Source: Patescibacteria group bacterium | Lineage (GTDB): Bacteria; Patescibacteriota; Saccharimonadia; CAILAD01; GCA-016700035 | Length of the DNA: 14,895 nt | Reading direction: 5' to 3' | Assembly (NCBI GenBank): GCA_030917125.1 | Contig: JAUPVH010000066.1 | Span: 1 to 14,895, forward strand | Shown here: positions 6,796 to 12,926 of the stretch, piece by piece | Layout of the letters: every line of letters starts with the position of its first letter | Position numbering within the stretch: position 1 is the first letter of the stretch | Program-made: the position numbers and the translations under genes | Notes under the pieces: generated by a model | What the model was told of the DNA's origin: nothing | What the model saw: only the letters and a program-made list of their open reading frames with translations | Databases searched by the model: none

Positions 6796-7845
6796 ATGAT
6801 TAGTGTAATTATTGCTGGTGGATCTGGTACTCGGCTTTGGCCACTCTCAACAAATAGCTATCCAAAGCACTTACTTAAGGTAAATGGTGACACAAAATCT
6901 CTTCTGCAAAATACCTATCGTCGCGTAAAACAGATAAGCTCACAAGTATATGTCATCACCGACGCCAGTCATTCTCACCACGTTGCGGCACAATTACCCA
7001 AACTCAATGCAGATCAGATTGTTATCGAGCCAGCACGTCGCGGTACGGCCAGCTGCATAATTGCCGGTCTGGAACGTATCGCTCGCCATACTGAAGCTAA
7101 TGAACCTATCGCCTTTATTGCGGCCGACCATTTTGTGCGTGATACAAAGGGATTTAGCCATTCCTTTAAAACCGCTGAAGATATTGCGCAAGAAACTGAT
7201 CGCATAGTTCTTATCGGCATCGAACCAGATCAGCCTGCAATAGGTTTTGGCTATATCGAAAAAGGTGATATCCATAACGATGAACGCTTCGTCTATAACG
7301 TAGCGGCGTTTCACGAAAAGCCGGATTTTGATACTGCGCAAACCTACATTCAAAGCGGTAATTATCTATGGAACTGCGGTTATTTTGTCGCTACCCCACA
7401 GGCATTTCATCAAGCGATGGAGCAAAACTCTCTGGACCTACACACAGGCTTCATGACACTCAAAGAGGCCAATGGCCCAGAGGACTACGAAGCCGCCTAC
7501 TTAGCTCTTGAAAATATCGCCATCGATTATGCACTTATTGAAAAAGTCCCAGATCTCTTGGTTGTACCAGCAGCTTTCGATTGGATGGATCTTGGATCAT
7601 ATGCCGACCTTCATAAAGCCGCACTCAGCGATGAAGCCGGAAATCACAGACTTGGTGACAACATTGAACTTGATAGCGTTGAGAATTCGTTTATTGAAAA
7701 TCACGAAAACAAGCCACTTGCCGTAATTGGGCTTGATAACATAGTCGTCGTCAATACGCCAAACGGCATTGTCGTGGCTCGTAAAGATATGTCTAAAGAA
7801 ATTGGCGCAGCCGCCAAGCGCATTCAGGCTAAATCAGCAGACTAG
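6796..7845 (+). CDS. manC: Mannose-1-phosphate guanylyltransferase (GDP-mannose pyrophosphorylase)
   Basis: 349 aa. The enzyme joins mannose-1-phosphate and GTP to make GDP-mannose for surface glycans. The nucleotidyltransferase signature GGSGTRLWPLS sits at 8-18 with PKHLL at 23-27. AADH (109-112) gives the metal-binding Asp; FHEKPD (172-177) and LWNCGYF (191-197) match the sugar-phosphate site of type II mannose pyrophosphorylases. IDYALIEK (243-250) and FDWMDLGSYADL (261-272) are also typical. The length is that of the single-domain form; the C-terminal cupin isomerase domain of the long bifunctional form is absent. It stands alone on the plus strand, 8 nt short of a convergent gene. The leaderless promoter supports the annotated ATG. 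The substrate could be another NDP-sugar, but the motif set favours GDP-mannose. Confidence 0.88.
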   Translation: MISVIIAGGSGTRLWPLSTNSYPKHLLKVNGDTKSLLQNTYRRVKQISSQVYVITDASHSHHVAAQLPKLNADQIVIEPARRGTASCIIAGLERIARHTEANEPIAFIAADHFVRDTKGFSHSFKTAEDIAQETDRIVLIGIEPDQPAIGFGYIEKGDIHNDERFVYNVAAFHEKPDFDTAQTYIQSGNYLWNCGYFVATPQAFHQAMEQNSLDLHTGFMTLKEANGPEDYEAAYLALENIAIDYALIEKVPDLLVVPAAFDWMDLGSYADLHKAALSDEAGNHRLGDNIELDSVENSFIENHENKPLAVIGLDNIVVVNTPNGIVVARKDMSKEIGAAAKRIQAKSAD

Positions 7846-7853
7846 TACTGTTT

Positions 7854-8150
7854 TTACTGAGCCGGGTTTACTTCTATTTGCACTGGAGCGTTTTCAAGCG
7901 CTTCTTGGCCAGCACCAAACAATCCGCTCAGCCAAGCGTTGAGCTGACTAAACAGCTGATTCACATCGAGAGAAATATTAGAGTTTGAAAATATCTGGAA
8001 GAGCAAGACAATCAGCGCGATTCCGGCAATAGTAACAAGACCGAACAGTAGTGCTGCCATGATAGCTATAACAATGCCAGCCTTTTTAAGTTGCGGACTG
8101 TTCTTTCCAAAATATTTCATAAACTGCGAGAAATACAGAATCTTTTTCAA
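7854..8150 (-). CDS. Small single-pass membrane protein, function unknown
   Basis: 98 aa, not recognised. A basic N-terminus (several Lys in residues 1-23) precedes one strong hydrophobic stretch at about 24-53, then a weakly amphipathic outward or inward tail of about 45 residues with WLSGLFGAGQEAL. I choose the TTG at 8150 because AAAGGA lies 5-6 nt upstream; the ATG at 8120 (88 aa) has no ribosome site. It lies 72 nt after the caspase-like gene on the same strand, with a possible terminator between, so joint transcription is uncertain. Its stop nearly meets the convergent manC stop, 8 nt away. Confidence 0.6.
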   Translation of the reverse strand: MKKILYFSQFMKYFGKNSPQLKKAGIVIAIMAALLFGLVTIAGIALIVLLFQIFSNSNISLDVNQLFSQLNAWLSGLFGAGQEALENAPVQIEVNPAQ

Positions 8151-8195
8151 TCGTTTCCTTTCGTTATCTGTGATTACATAGTACGAGTTTTGACT

Positions 8196-8221
8196 AAAAA
8201 ATTGCTGTGAACTTTTTCACA
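8196..8221 (-). terminator. Probable intrinsic terminator of the caspase-like gene
   Basis: Immediately after the TAA at 8223-8225 the minus strand has TGTGAA, a 4-nt loop and TTCACA (8206-8221), a perfect 6-bp stem. Four nt later a run of six T follows (8196-8201). The stem is short and A+T-rich, so termination may be partial. Confidence 0.5.
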
Positions 8222-8222
8222 C

Positions 8223-9893
8223 TTACCTTGGGTGTAAAAAATGCGCCCAACGTTTGAGGCGAGTCTTAAATGGTGAGTTTTCTGTCACTCCATTTCCATC
8301 TCGACCATCGTATCGTGCCGCTTCAAGCCATTCTGCATCGGGGGAAATTCTAAATATCAACTCTCCTTCCTCGCCGTGCCGACTTGGATTATATGAGGGC
8401 ACCGGTACAGCATGCACCAGGGTGTCGTGCTCGTCGCTAATGGCTTTAGCAATATTTCTACCTCCTAAATTAACACCTGCTGTTGAGCAACTATCGAGAA
8501 TAACCTGGAAGCCCGAGCCTAAATGTCGCCGAAATGTGTTGATCTGGGCATTTACACGTTCTCGACCAGTTCCGGCCTCTTTATACCCGCGCACGTTAAT
8601 CGATTCACCATGAGTTCCAAGCAATATGCTCTCAGGGCTCCCATGTCCTGCAATGATGAGGTTATTCACGAAATTTCCAGCCTCAGGATCGCGCCCTGCA
8701 GCGCGTTCGCGATTGCCAACGCTCACAAGCCTGTGAGCTAGATCTGTCGAGTCTTCAACCTCAAAATATACAGTAGGTAGACCATCAAACCGATCTAGCA
8801 TTGCAGAGCCCGCATCCTGAAAAGCACCGTTCCAATCCGAATGTGCTGAGGCAACTACGTTTTCAATCGGAACCAGATTAGCTTGCCAAATGATGAGCTG
8901 CGTGGCGAGCTGCTTAGCTTCATAGCGCCTAAAATGATGAATGCCGAACTCCGAGATGATAGTTTGTGCCTGTTCAACGCCATATTCCGATATGAAATCT
9001 TGCATTGCTTCAAATTCTACGGCTATATAGCCCGCCATTTGTTCACTCGCCGTGCGGATAATTTCTTCATTTAAATGTTTAGCACCACTACTGCGTATCG
9101 CGCGCTTTATCGGTTGGTAGCTATTCCAGGATTCAAATAACGCTTTTTGCGTTGCTTCATCAAAACCAAGTCGTTCCAAATTTTCCTGCAGCAACGGAAC
9201 ATCATACAGCCTAAGTTGCCGTTCGCCATATTCCGGATTAGCGTGTTTTTCTTCCATTGCCTGCAATACATGAGTATGTACTTCGAAAACACGAATAGAA
9301 TCTTGAATAATCGCCCGATCCTTCTCGATATCTTCTCCGCTCGTTTTCTTATCAAGAGCCTTTACAAAAAGCGGTAAATAATCAAACCCAGTTCTTTCGG
9401 TCATACTTTGCAGGTGGGCTAGTTCGTTTTCGGTCAACAAGGGGTGTATTTTTTTCGGGTCAGTAATACTTTCGAGATTATGCGCATTTTCGAGCATAAT
9501 AGGCACGCCAGCCTCGGTCGCTTCTTGGAGAGCCGTGTCTATGTAGCGATCTTTATGCTTTTCATAGTGCTTTTGAGATCGCGCGATATTATCGGTGTAA
9601 TCTTTTGTGCGATTATGCAAAAACTCGACTTCCTCTTTTTCTTGACCCGGGAATTCGGCTTCGATAATTTCTGGCGTCATATGATCTAAGTGGGCGGCTT
9701 TTTCTTCTTCGGTGAGGTTGAGCTGACGAATCGCTTCTCGATGACCCTCGACATTTTGCCTGAGGCGCGACCTTCCAGTCTCGCCCATTACACGCAACTG
9801 TCGGGCAAGTTGCAGGCCACTACTTACTACTTCATGCTCGTGTCGAATATCGAGCATTTCTTCATCAAATTTAGTAGGCTCTTTTTCGCTCAT
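8223..9893 (-). CDS. Caspase-like (clan CD type) putative cysteine peptidase with long helical N-terminal region
   Basis: 556 aa with no signal peptide or membrane segment, so cytosolic. Residues 1-340 are charged and probably all helical, with many Glu/Lys/Arg, and resemble no family I can name. Residues 365-500 look like the alpha/beta core of clan CD peptidases: a strand PTVYFEVE near 373, NNLIIAGHGSPESILLG with the His417-Gly418 pair, then FQVILDSCSTAG with Cys469 after an Asp-Ser. The 52-residue His-to-Cys spacing and the hydrophobic strand before each are what caspase, C80, CHAT and gingipain domains share. The tail (500-556) is basic at its end. Activity, specificity and targets are unknown; CHAT or DUF4347-like are the main alternatives. 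A TATACT -10 candidate lies 19 nt before the ATG, with weak AAAGAGA as ribosome site. A small membrane protein follows on the same strand. Confidence 0.65.
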   Translation of the reverse strand: MSEKEPTKFDEEMLDIRHEHEVVSSGLQLARQLRVMGETGRSRLRQNVEGHREAIRQLNLTEEEKAAHLDHMTPEIIEAEFPGQEKEEVEFLHNRTKDYTDNIARSQKHYEKHKDRYIDTALQEATEAGVPIMLENAHNLESITDPKKIHPLLTENELAHLQSMTERTGFDYLPLFVKALDKKTSGEDIEKDRAIIQDSIRVFEVHTHVLQAMEEKHANPEYGERQLRLYDVPLLQENLERLGFDEATQKALFESWNSYQPIKRAIRSSGAKHLNEEIIRTASEQMAGYIAVEFEAMQDFISEYGVEQAQTIISEFGIHHFRRYEAKQLATQLIIWQANLVPIENVVASAHSDWNGAFQDAGSAMLDRFDGLPTVYFEVEDSTDLAHRLVSVGNRERAAGRDPEAGNFVNNLIIAGHGSPESILLGTHGESINVRGYKEAGTGRERVNAQINTFRRHLGSGFQVILDSCSTAGVNLGGRNIAKAISDEHDTLVHAVPVPSYNPSRHGEEGELIFRISPDAEWLEAARYDGRDGNGVTENSPFKTRLKRWAHFLHPR

Positions 9894-9953
9894 GCGTATC
9901 TCTTTACATGAAAGTATAGCATGAGCAGTATAACTTATTTCTCGAACTTTAGT

Positions 9954-9973
9954 ATTTACAAATATTTGTTAAT
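9954..9973. repeat. 20-bp palindrome overlapping the -35 box of the 10034 gene
   Basis: ATTTACAAAT and ATTTGTTAAT form an inverted repeat with nine of ten pairs matching, centred between 9963 and 9964. It covers the -35 hexamer and most of the spacer, the usual place for a repressor site. The A+T richness raises the chance of coincidence. Confidence 0.4.
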
Positions 9974-9983
9974 AGTATAAAAT
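9955..9983 (+). promoter_or_regulatory. Strong promoter of the G+C-rich small gene
   Basis: TTTACA (9955-9960; five of six to the sigma-70 -35 consensus), a 17-nt spacer and TAAAAT (9978-9983). The start would be near 9990, leaving a leader of about 44 nt with a GAGGAG ribosome site. Confidence 0.65.
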
Positions 9984-10033
9984 ATGCATCTCGTACCTAT
10001 ACGCACCCATGCGTTGGACAATGAGGAGACATG

Positions 10034-10345
10034 ATGCCAACCATCACTTCGTGGGGCACCGTCGATGGCCAAGAGGCCAAGGCTGTGTACCACCCCGACC
10101 GCAAGCAGACTCACCTTTTCTGGGGTGGTCGAGGCGCTCCAGACGGCCCCGGCCACAACCATGCAACAATCCAGGACCGCGCGCCCGACACGTTCCACTT
10201 CCTCCGTCAGAACGGACGAATCGTGGTCAACCAGAGCTACAACCCTCAGTCCAAGTCGAAGTTCCAGCGTGACATCGAGTCGCGCGGTGGCTGGCTGGGC
10301 ATCTTCCGTGACGCCTGGCGGCGCGCGATCAATCAGTACCGATAA
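10034..10345 (+). CDS. Short G+C-rich orphan protein, function unknown
   Basis: 103 aa, not recognised. It is soluble with no hydrophobic segment; it contains a His/Gly/Asp-rich middle (GGRGAPDGPGHNHATIQDR at 31-49) and a basic, possibly helical C-terminus (WLGIFRDAWRRAINQYR). G+C is far above its surroundings: 39 of 60 bases at 10081-10140 against 23 of 60 at 10441-10500, with C or G favoured at third positions. Two ATGs are adjacent; the second is preferred because GAGGAG ends 5 nt before it. It is monocistronic with a strong promoter upstream and a textbook terminator downstream. Two other frames are also open here because of the composition, but they lack the ribosome site. Compare the similar short genes at 12626 and 14773. 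Possible recent transfer or high expression. Confidence 0.7.
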   Translation: MPTITSWGTVDGQEAKAVYHPDRKQTHLFWGGRGAPDGPGHNHATIQDRAPDTFHFLRQNGRIVVNQSYNPQSKSKFQRDIESRGGWLGIFRDAWRRAINQYR

Positions 10346-10360
10346 CAGATCGTCATCTGT
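10345..10360 (+). other. Small hairpin after the stop of the 10034 gene
   Basis: ACAGAT and ATCTGT with a CGTC loop form a perfect 6-bp stem directly on the TAA. It sits just before the terminator and may protect the mRNA 3' end. Confidence 0.4.
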
Positions 10361-10362
10361 AA

Positions 10363-10386
10363 CCCGAGAGCAATCTCGGGTTTTTT
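10363..10386 (+). terminator. Intrinsic terminator of the G+C-rich small gene
   Basis: CCCGAGA, a GCAA tetraloop and TCTCGGG form a perfect 7-bp stem followed at once by six T (10381-10386). The T-run ends inside the stop codon of the convergent msrA. No T-run follows on the other strand, so it works rightwards. Confidence 0.92.
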
Positions 10387-10906
10387 ATTGATTGAGTAAA
10401 TCGTAATGCAGTTTTCGCAACTTCGCGAGCTTGGGATTTATCACTATTTGGCAATAGGCTTGCTCGGGGTGATTCTTAAAATAATCTTTGTGATACTCCT
10501 CCGCGGGGTAAAACATGTTTAATGGCTCAATACTTGTCACTATCGGTTCATCCCAAAGTTTTTGCGCCTCTTTAAGGGAGGTTTCGGCCACTTGCTTCTG
10601 TGTCTCATCCGCATAAAAAATCACTGATCTATACTGCGTGCCAACATCCGCCCCCTGGCGATTCAATGAAGTAGGATCATGCACTGTCCAAAAAATATTC
10701 AAAATGTTCTCCAGCGATACCGTCGCTTCATCAAAATCCACTTCCACAACTTCTGCATGACCAGTATTACCCTGCACTACGGCTTCATAGCTCGGGTGCG
10801 GCGTGTCACCACCTGCATATCCCGATTGCACCCCCTCAACACCGCGCAACATCTGATAGGCTGCTTCCAAGCACCAAAAACAACCACCGCCTAAAACTAT
10901 CTTCAT
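10385..10906 (-). CDS. msrA: Peptide methionine (S)-S-oxide reductase
   Basis: 173 aa, the normal MsrA length. The active-site motif GGCFWCLE is at residues 7-14 with catalytic Cys9. QSGYAGG (27-33), SYEAVVQGNTGHAEVV and FWTVHDPTSLNRQGADVGTQYRS are family hallmarks. It reduces the S form of methionine sulfoxide in protein or free methionine, using thioredoxin-like donors; a resolving cysteine may be Cys152 near the C-terminus. No signal peptide, so cytosolic. The start lies 3 nt after the stop of the HTH protein and has only a distant AGG, so translation is probably coupled to that gene. The stop overlaps the T-run of the opposing gene's terminator. Confidence 0.96.
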   Translation of the reverse strand: MKIVLGGGCFWCLEAAYQMLRGVEGVQSGYAGGDTPHPSYEAVVQGNTGHAEVVEVDFDEATVSLENILNIFWTVHDPTSLNRQGADVGTQYRSVIFYADETQKQVAETSLKEAQKLWDEPIVTSIEPLNMFYPAEEYHKDYFKNHPEQAYCQIVINPKLAKLRKLHYDLLNQ

Positions 10907-10909
10907 ACG

Positions 10910-11665
10910 CTACGTGGCCTGATCTTTCTTATTGTCTACTTCCTCATTTTCATCTAAGCCCATATCAAAATCTGGTGGCAATTGCTTCAATACCTCTCGT
11001 GGGTTCGCGCCGTCAGACGAACCGATTACCCCTTCTTCTTCCATAATGTCCATCAAGCGAGCTGCTCGCGCATAACCAATGTGAAAATATCGCTGCAACA
11101 ATGCCGCTGAAGCTTTTTGGACCTCTATTACAAACCGAACTACTTCGGGATAGAGAGGGTCGTCGTACTCGTGATAAATAATCTTGTTCAAACCAGCCGG
11201 ATCCACCAACTGTACCGAAGATTCATATGGGTCATACCAGCTCTTATCGAGCTCTTCAACTTCGAGCCGGCTCAGTGCCCGATACATCTGTGCTTTTTTT
11301 GTGATACCCAATTCCTGCATCAACTGCAATATTTCCTGAGCTTTTTTCTGTGTAAGACCCAGCGCTTCTGCGAAAGTCTCAACATCAACAATGCCAGCAT
11401 CTCGCATACAGCGGGTTGCAGCGCTGAGTAGCTGATGCATTTCACGATTCGCCTCATTAGCATTAAGTGGCTTAGATTTTAACGCCCGAAACTCACCCTC
11501 TTCCTCGGTTTCAGAAACTACTCCATCATGCTCAAGCTGCAATAATATCCGCATCGCCGTAATGTGAGAAATACTAAATTCATCAGCCAATTCCTGCACG
11601 CTCACATGCCGCTGCCAAAGCACAAACTGCTCGGCGCGATAATAAAGCTGCGTACCTAAACTCAT
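10910..11665 (-). CDS. Stand-alone triple-HTH protein with FtsK gamma-like domain
   Basis: 251 aa. Three helical DNA-binding-like modules are visible: a winged helix at about 10-60 (VQELADEFSISHITAMRILLQLEHDGVV), a second HTH-like part at about 78-130 (VETFAEALGLTQKKAQEILQLMQELGI), and residues 168-230 that closely resemble the FtsK gamma domain (DPLYPEVVRFVIEVQKASAALLQ and GYARAARLMDIMEEEGVIG, ending NPREVL). In FtsK this domain reads the KOPS sites on DNA, but here no ATPase motor, Walker motif or membrane region is present. It is therefore a separate DNA-binding protein, perhaps a regulator or a chromosome-segregation factor. The tail is acidic. It is the first gene of a pair with msrA. 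TACAAT lies 6 nt before the ATG, so the message is probably leaderless. Confidence 0.75.
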   Translation of the reverse strand: MSLGTQLYYRAEQFVLWQRHVSVQELADEFSISHITAMRILLQLEHDGVVSETEEEGEFRALKSKPLNANEANREMHQLLSAATRCMRDAGIVDVETFAEALGLTQKKAQEILQLMQELGITKKAQMYRALSRLEVEELDKSWYDPYESSVQLVDPAGLNKIIYHEYDDPLYPEVVRFVIEVQKASAALLQRYFHIGYARAARLMDIMEEEGVIGSSDGANPREVLKQLPPDFDMGLDENEEVDNKKDQAT

Positions 11666-11834
11666 ATCTCTATTGTAATACCTGACGCAAGCTGCGGACT
11701 AGAGCGTAGCTCAACCCTTTAAACCAAGTCACATCACAGTACACGACAGATATTGTCTAAAAAAAATTCAACTTAGTTGAGTTAACACCCACATGCTTGG
11801 TAATTTGAGTCAAAAGTTGTACTGTAATAAGAAT
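11666..11834. other. Divergent intergenic region of HTH-msrA and the PH-like gene
   Basis: Besides the -10 box near 11672, the right side carries TGTAAT (11823-11828) 6 nt before the ATG at 11835, a possible leaderless start with a poor -35. I see no other gene or strong structure here. Confidence 0.35.
11672..11677 (-). promoter_or_regulatory. -10 box of the HTH-msrA operon, leaderless
   Basis: TACAAT on the minus strand ends 6 nt before the ATG at 11665, so transcription would begin on the start codon. No convincing -35 hexamer is present at 16-18 nt, so it may need an activator. Confidence 0.45.
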
Positions 11835-12581
11835 ATGGCCCGGCAGAATAAAACCAGTACATCAAAAGACACCTCGATACAGCTCTCGAAGCGAGCATTG
11901 TTGTATTTCTTTGGGTACCACTGGTGGGCGGCGTTTAAAAAACTCATCTTGTGGGTGCTCATACTCATCGTTGCCACGACTGCACTTGGCCTGATTCGAT
12001 CCGCAGAAATTTTTGGCATGGCCGACGAAGACATTGCTAAATCATTCCTAAATCCAATGCCTCGATCGCTAGCCGCATTTTTGGCAATCATTACCGTGTA
12101 TGCCCTCATTCGCGCAATCATTTCGACAAAATCTACCAAATATGCCTTCACCCCTAAAGGTGTCGTAATTCAGTCTGGTTGGCCTACCCGTCGTACTACC
12201 ATTGTAGATTATGGCCACATCCAGAAAATGACGATTGTTTCGAACCCGTTTGACCGCATGTTGCGTGCCGCCTACGTGCAGCTAGACTTGATTGGTGGCG
12301 CGCCAGGAGTTCTCTTGGAGGCCGTGGATGCGCAAGCCGTAAAAGATATTCAGGAAAAGCTCTCAATTCCGAACCACGCCTTACTTGCGGCCGTAACTCC
12401 AGCACTCGAGAAGCCAAAAGAGCCGATGAAAGATAGCGAAAAGAAACCAGCCAAGAAGACATCAAAGAAAGCCACAAAACCCAAGAAAACAGCACCGAAA
12501 AAGACGACCACAAAAGCGTCAGCAAAGAAAACTACAAAAAAGTCAGTAAAAAAAATAACCGCCCCTACGCGCAATGCGTAA
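11835..12581 (+). CDS. Membrane protein with bacterial PH-like (DUF304) domain and histone-H1-like Lys-rich tail
   Basis: 248 aa from ATG 11835; an upstream in-frame ATG at 11793 would give 262 aa, but neither has a ribosome site and the later one has TGTAAT 6 nt before it. Two transmembrane helices lie at about 34-54 and 78-97. The next part, YAFTPKGVVIQSGWPTRR, IVDYGHIQKMTIV and MLRAAYVQLDLIGG, follows the bacterial PH (bPH2/DUF304) pattern on the cytosolic side. The last 55 or so residues are Lys/Ala/Pro/Thr repeats such as KKTSKKATKPKKTAPKK, as in histone H1-like and nucleic-acid-binding tails. The tail could bind DNA, ribosomes or acidic lipid; that is inferred. The last codons overlap the terminator of the opposing gene. 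The gene is transcribed alone and diverges from the HTH-msrA pair. Confidence 0.72.
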   Translation: MARQNKTSTSKDTSIQLSKRALLYFFGYHWWAAFKKLILWVLILIVATTALGLIRSAEIFGMADEDIAKSFLNPMPRSLAAFLAIITVYALIRAIISTKSTKYAFTPKGVVIQSGWPTRRTTIVDYGHIQKMTIVSNPFDRMLRAAYVQLDLIGGAPGVLLEAVDAQAVKDIQEKLSIPNHALLAAVTPALEKPKEPMKDSEKKPAKKTSKKATKPKKTAPKKTTTKASAKKTTKKSVKKITAPTRNA

Positions 12582-12587
12582 GGACGG
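12548..12587 (-). terminator. Intrinsic terminator of the 79-aa gene, embedded in the opposite gene's 3' end
   Basis: The minus-strand transcript forms a 12-bp stem (12576-12587 with 12559-12570, including two G-T pairs) around a 5-nt loop, followed by a T-rich run (12548-12558). The stem and the T-run lie within the last codons of the plus-strand Lys-rich gene, whose AAA codons supply the T-run in reverse. On the plus strand no T-run follows. Confidence 0.75.
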
Positions 12588-12589
12588 GC

Positions 12590-12621
12590 CTCGCTCGAGA
12601 GCGAGTAGCCTTCAGGAAGGC
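12590..12621 (-). other. Two tandem hairpins in the 3' untranslated region of the 79-aa gene
   Basis: CTCGCT/AGCGAG (12590-12605) and GCCTTC/GAAGGC (12608-12621) are two perfect 6-bp stems lying between the TGA of the small gene and its terminator. With the terminator they make three hairpins in a row, an unusually structured 3' end for so small a gene; it may stabilise the mRNA or be processed. Confidence 0.55.
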
Positions 12622-12625
12622 AGAG

Positions 12626-12865
12626 TCAGGAGATGGCGGCGGGCTGATTGGCGAGTCGCCAGAAGTGCGTGTCGCCGGCCGTCACCTTGATGATCTTCTT
12701 GGATTCCTCAAGGGACTGCAGGGCAGGCTTGTACGCCTTGCGGGTGAACCCCATGCTCTCCAGTCGCCCGGTGAGAGTGCGATTGTGGCAGCCTTCGTTA
12801 CCGCAGGTCTCCAGGATCCCCAGGATCATCCTCTGCGCCTGACTCTTCATTCTTTCTGATGACAA
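12626..12865 (-). CDS. Short G+C-rich winged-helix-like protein
   Basis: 79 aa from a TTG start at 12865. GGAGG stands 4 nt before this TTG, while the ATG at 12850 has the ribosome site 19 nt away, so TTG is preferred; the frame's upstream extension to 12955 overlaps the exporter and is a shadow. Residues 10-70 look like a winged helix: RMILGILETC, RTLTGRLESMGFTRKAYKPAL as recognition part, LQSLEESKKIIKVTAGDTHFWRLA as wing. Cys20 and Cys25 with two nearby His could bind a metal. G+C is 40 of 60 bases at 12721-12780 against 25 of 60 at 13501-13560. It has its own promoter and a strong structured terminator. Function unknown; it may regulate transcription. Confidence 0.7.
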   Translation of the reverse strand: MSSERMKSQAQRMILGILETCGNEGCHNRTLTGRLESMGFTRKAYKPALQSLEESKKIIKVTAGDTHFWRLANQPAAIS

Positions 12866-12894
12866 TGTTCCTCCATATGTATGGCGTGGGGAGT

Positions 12895-12923
12895 ATTTTA
12901 CTAGAAAAATGCTGCTTATGCAA
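12895..12923 (-). promoter_or_regulatory. Promoter of the 79-aa gene
   Basis: On the minus strand TTGCAT (12918-12923), a 17-nt spacer and TAAAAT (12895-12900). The start would be near 12888, leaving a leader of about 23 nt that carries GGAGG and the TTG start. It fits just downstream of the exporter's stop. Confidence 0.6.
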
Positions 12924-12926
12924 GAG

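Noticed and set aside
10009..10391. Two alternative open frames over the G+C-rich small gene
   Set aside because: High G+C removes stops in all frames. Only the frame from 10034 has a good ribosome site and ends just before the terminator.
10910..11665. Reading the HTH protein as a broken FtsK
   Set aside because: It has its own start with a -10 box, two extra HTH-like parts and an intact frame, so it is not a fragment of a motor protein.
12196..12574. Minus-strand frames opposite the PH-like/Lys-rich gene
   Set aside because: Phe/Val-rich runs are the reverse of lysine codons. They have no ribosome site and lie downstream of the small gene's terminator.
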